A stretch of DNA of 6,747 bases from Treponema sp. Its GTDB lineage: Bacteria; Spirochaetota; Spirochaetia; Treponematales; Breznakiellaceae. A program made the position numbers and the translations under genes. The stretch spans positions 1-6,747 of the forward strand of contig JAISAK010000270.1 of assembly GCA_031266695.1 (NCBI GenBank). Direction: 5' to 3'. Within the stretch, counting starts at the first letter, position 1, and the number at the start of each line of letters is the position of its first letter. The notes under the pieces are model-generated. The model ran no database searches and was not told where the DNA came from. It worked only from the letters and a program-made list of their open reading frames with translations. Positions 4,885-6,747 of the stretch are shown here, in pieces.

Positions 4885-6290
4885 AGCTTTTCCGGCCGAA
4901 GACCGGCGGCGGCGGAAACCATGCCCTCCCTGAGCCGGTAAAAAAGGGACTCGAGGGCAAGGGCGGGACTCTGATTCCAGACGCCGGACGCGGCTTCCGC
5001 TTCGGCGGTATATTTCCTCCAGATATCATTATACGCTATGTAAAGCGGGGAGCCGGTTTCTTCTTTCAGGGCTTCCCGAACCTGGGACAGAACCAGCCGC
5101 AGAAAACGGGGAAAAGAGGGGCCCTCAAAATTACCGCTTGCGGCAAGAACCGCGGGAAGGATATCTCCGGCCCTAAGCAGGCGGCCAAAGCCCGCGGCCT
5201 CGGCAATGGGAGCGCAGTATTTTCCCAGGGAAGCGAGGGGGCCGGGTATTTCATTCAGTCCTTTTTTTTTGAACGCGACCAGGGCGGCCCTGGCCAGGGA
5301 CGAGGCAAAAAAAGCGGCCAGGGGACGGAGCTTTTCGTCGGGCTGGGGAAGAAAGCCGTCCAGGTAGGCGCCGACGGAAAGACTCCCGGCGTCCCCCGGC
5401 GACGGCGTTTTGTCCCGAAACACCCGGCGTATCACCTCAAGCTCCCGATCTTCGTTCCGTTTGAGAAAGCGGTAGGGCCGAAGCCGCGACAGCAGGGTGG
5501 GAAGAATAGCCTCCCTCCGCGGGGCGGTAAGGACAATACTGATGGTCTCCGGGGGTTCTTCGAGGAGCTTGAGCAGCGAATTCCTCGCGCCTTCCTGCAT
5601 GCGGTCGGCGTTTTCAATAAGCAGCGTTTTCCGCCTTCCCGAAGGCGCAAGCCGGCTCCAATAAGCCGCCCGCCGTATCCGGGCAATGGGAATGGTTTCC
5701 CCCAGGCCCTCGCCTTCAAGCCTGAGGGCGTTTTTCAGGACGGAGGCGCAGAGCTTTCCCGCGTCTTCGGAAGCGGTCCGGCCGGCGCCGTTTTCGGCGG
5801 CGCCGCCGTTCCCCGGCCGGATACCCGCCGCGGCGTCCCTTGCCAGGATTTCAAAATCGTCCAGGTCTTCCTCAAGGGACTGCAGGAGGGAATTGAGTTT
5901 CCCCAGCCTGGGGTCGTCCTCCCACAGCACCGGGGAAAAACGGGCAAGGAGCTTTCTTACCGAACGGATGAAAAGAATGAAACCGGCCGGGGAATCCGGC
6001 TCCCGCGCAAGGGCCGCGGAAGAGGCGGCGATTTCCGCGGAAAAGGGGCGGGGGCCGAGGATAAGCAGATCCGGGTGCAGCAGGTAACGATGCCGCGCAC
6101 AGGCCGGACAGGGACAGTTCCACGCGGCGGCGCCGTCTTCGCAGGAGAGGGCCCGCGCCAGTTCCAGGCCGGCGCTTCCCTTGCCCGAAGCGGGGGGGCC
6201 GAAAAACAGCATGGAAGGGGCAAGCCTGCCCGAACGCAGATCCTCCCCAAGCTGATTCGCCGCGGCCTGGCCGATGATGTTTTCAAACAT
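4881..6290 (-). CDS. holB: DNA polymerase III delta-prime-like clamp-loader subunit, enlarged
   Basis: A 469-residue AAA+ protein of the gamma/delta-prime clamp-loader group, which loads the sliding clamp at replication forks. Visible motifs are FENIIGQ at the N-terminus, Walker A GPPASGKGS (31-39), and a zinc-module cysteine set C50, C59, C61 and C64. The module's spacing is one residue tighter than the usual C-x2-C-x2-C. Also visible are a degenerate Walker B in KTLLIENADRM (221-231), SLLKLLEEPPE (238-248), sensor-1 region LTAP (254-257) and SRL (268-270), where the family usually has SRC. Escherichia coli delta-prime is 334 aa. The excess is largely an inserted segment between the zinc module and Walker B (about 83-215), including a Gly/Ala-rich linker (about 153-175). 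The altered Walker B and SRC motifs favour delta-prime over an active DnaX ATPase. The ATG overlaps the cvpA stop by 8 bases. An A9 run near codons 341-343 is noted separately. Confidence 0.85.
   Translation of the reverse strand: MFENIIGQAAANQLGEDLRSGRLAPSMLFFGPPASGKGSAGLELARALSCEDGAAAWNCPCPACARHRYLLHPDLLILGPRPFSAEIAASSAALAREPDSPAGFILFIRSVRKLLARFSPVLWEDDPRLGKLNSLLQSLEEDLDDFEILARDAAAGIRPGNGGAAENGAGRTASEDAGKLCASVLKNALRLEGEGLGETIPIARIRRAAYWSRLAPSGRRKTLLIENADRMQEGARNSLLKLLEEPPETISIVLTAPRREAILPTLLSRLRPYRFLKRNEDRELEVIRRVFRDKTPSPGDAGSLSVGAYLDGFLPQPDEKLRPLAAFFASSLARAALVAFKKKGLNEIPGPLASLGKYCAPIAEAAGFGRLLRAGDILPAVLAASGNFEGPSFPRFLRLVLSQVREALKEETGSPLYIAYNDIWRKYTAEAEAASGVWNQSPALALESLFYRLREGMVSAAAGLRPEKL
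5251..5270 (-). other. A9 slippery run with an early stop in the -1 frame, inside the clamp-loader gene
   Basis: Nine adenines (5270-5262 on the minus strand) encode K341-K343. A -1 ribosomal shift, or one extra A added by RNA polymerase, would read only Arg-Thr-Glu before TGA at 5253-5251. The product would be about 346 residues, close to an ordinary delta-prime length. A 15-bp inverted repeat (5279-5293) lies 8 nt upstream. Known dnaX genes use A-rich slippery sites to make a short form, but function here is only inferred. Confidence 0.3.
5279..5293. repeat. Inverted repeat CCAGGG-CGG-CCCTGG upstream of the A9 run
   Basis: The two 6-bp arms are perfectly complementary with a 3-nt centre, and a seventh C-G pair is possible. 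It is within coding sequence for the clamp-loader C-terminal region and precedes the A9 run in the transcript by 8 nt. It may be chance in GC-rich code or may pause ribosome or polymerase at the run. Confidence 0.4.
5783..5805. repeat. GC-rich inverted repeat in the clamp-loader linker
   Basis: CGGCGCCG occurs at 5783-5790 and again at 5798-5805, separated by 7 nt. Because the octamer is self-complementary, the two copies are both a direct and an inverted repeat and can form an 8-bp stem. They fall in the Gly/Ala-rich linker of the inserted segment (residues about 162-170), where sequence is least constrained. Confidence 0.5.
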
Positions 6291-6747
6291 GGACGCCGCC
6301 CGGCCCTGCGTTATACGCTATCAAGTGCCACTGCGGGCGGCGGGGCATACGCAAATACGCTTCCAGGGCGGCCTCCGGGTTTCCGCCGGGCTCCGAAAAC
6401 TTCCTGCCGGTTATAAAGGGAAGGAGCAGATCCCCAAAGAAACTTTTTTCCAGAATCGGGCCCGGTTCAAAAAGGGGCTGCACGCTGAGCGCAAAAAGGA
6501 TAAGGCTTACCACAACGATCCCTTCGGCGAGGCCGAAGAATATTCCCAAAAAACGGTCGGCCCGGCCGAGGCGAATACTTTCAATAATTTCCTTGAGCAG
6601 GCCTTCGATAATTTTAACGCTGATAAAGACAATAAGAAAGATCGCGATAAAGGCGAGGATTTCGGGAATGATTTTCAGACCGGGCATGAATTTTTCCCGG
6701 ACAAACAAGGCGCCGTTCCTGTAAAAATACAGCGCCGCGAGCAGGCC
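6283..6747 (-). CDS. cvpA: CvpA-family inner-membrane protein, 5' end beyond the window
   Basis: The reading frame is open to the window edge; the first visible residues, GLLAALYFY, look like the end of a transmembrane helix, so the true start lies upstream. A TTG at 6708 could open a shorter frame, but it would cut the family's N-terminal helices and is not preferred. Two further membrane helices are clear: one around IPEILAFIAIFLIVFISVKII and one around FLGIFFGLAEGIVVVSLIL, separated by the short loop LGRADR that typically precedes the last helix in this family. CvpA proteins are small multi-helix inner-membrane proteins, named for colicin V production; their general role is in envelope homeostasis and is not well defined. 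The C-terminal tail (about 60 residues) is cytoplasmic or periplasmic and proline-rich. The gene ends 8 bases inside the clamp-loader gene and is the first visible member of the operon. Confidence 0.85.
   Translation of the reverse strand, partial: GLLAALYFYRNGALFVREKFMPGLKIIPEILAFIAIFLIVFISVKIIEGLLKEIIESIRLGRADRFLGIFFGLAEGIVVVSLILFALSVQPLFEPGPILEKSFFGDLLLPFITGRKFSEPGGNPEAALEAYLRMPRRPQWHLIAYNAGPGGVHV

Noticed and set aside
6192..6198. C7 homopolymer on the minus strand near the start of the clamp-loader gene
   Set aside because: It encodes the Gly-Pro-Pro of Walker A and is fully explained by the motif and codon choice.
6313..6330. Possible sigma-54 promoter: TGGCAC followed by GC on the minus strand
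   Set aside because: The GG-to-GC spacing is 9 rather than 10, the TTGC element is missing, and the bases are coding sequence for the CvpA-family tail.
1..6747. tRNA, rRNA, CRISPR array, insertion sequence or attachment site
   Set aside because: The window is almost wholly coding, with gaps of only 78 and 83 bp. I saw no array of repeats, transposase motifs or cloverleaf-like segment.

Overview
All six genes in this window lie on the minus strand, so the biological order runs from high to low coordinates. The best overall guess is a spirochaete of the treponeme type, moderately GC-rich. This rests on two things recalled from memory: a cvpA / clamp-loader subunit / sigma-54 two-component order that resembles treponemal genomes, and the enlarged delta-prime-like protein with its spirochaete-style inserted segment. 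It is an inference and was not tested by any search.

Region 6747-2264 looks like one tightly packed operon. It contains a CvpA-family membrane protein (start codon beyond the window edge), a DNA polymerase III delta-prime-like clamp-loader subunit (469 aa), a soluble PAS-containing histidine kinase (420 aa) and an NtrC-type sigma-54 activator (453 aa). Consecutive genes overlap by 8, 4 and 4 bases, so translational coupling is likely. No promoter for this operon is visible; it must lie upstream of the window. The kinase and activator carry every catalytic residue expected and almost certainly form a cognate pair.

Region 2263-1 holds two separately promoted metabolic genes: a Gfo/Idh/MocA-type NAD(P)-dependent oxidoreductase (TTG start, strong Shine-Dalgarno) and a uroporphyrinogen-decarboxylase-fold protein that is probably not a haem enzyme. 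Each is preceded by a sigma-70-like promoter, and the two promoters share the ten bases TTGACAAAAT. A 12-bp perfect palindrome covers the -10 box of the second promoter and is a good operator candidate. Gene content suggests sugar or sugar-derivative metabolism, but no substrate can be read from the sequence.

No complete unknown system is evident. The least ordinary signals are two slippery adenine runs inside the operon. One is a dnaX-like A_AAA_AAG heptamer in the kinase gene, correctly phased, with a Shine-Dalgarno-like element 10 nt upstream. The other is an A9 run in the clamp-loader gene, followed three codons later by a stop in the shifted frame. Both are testable and both may be chance.
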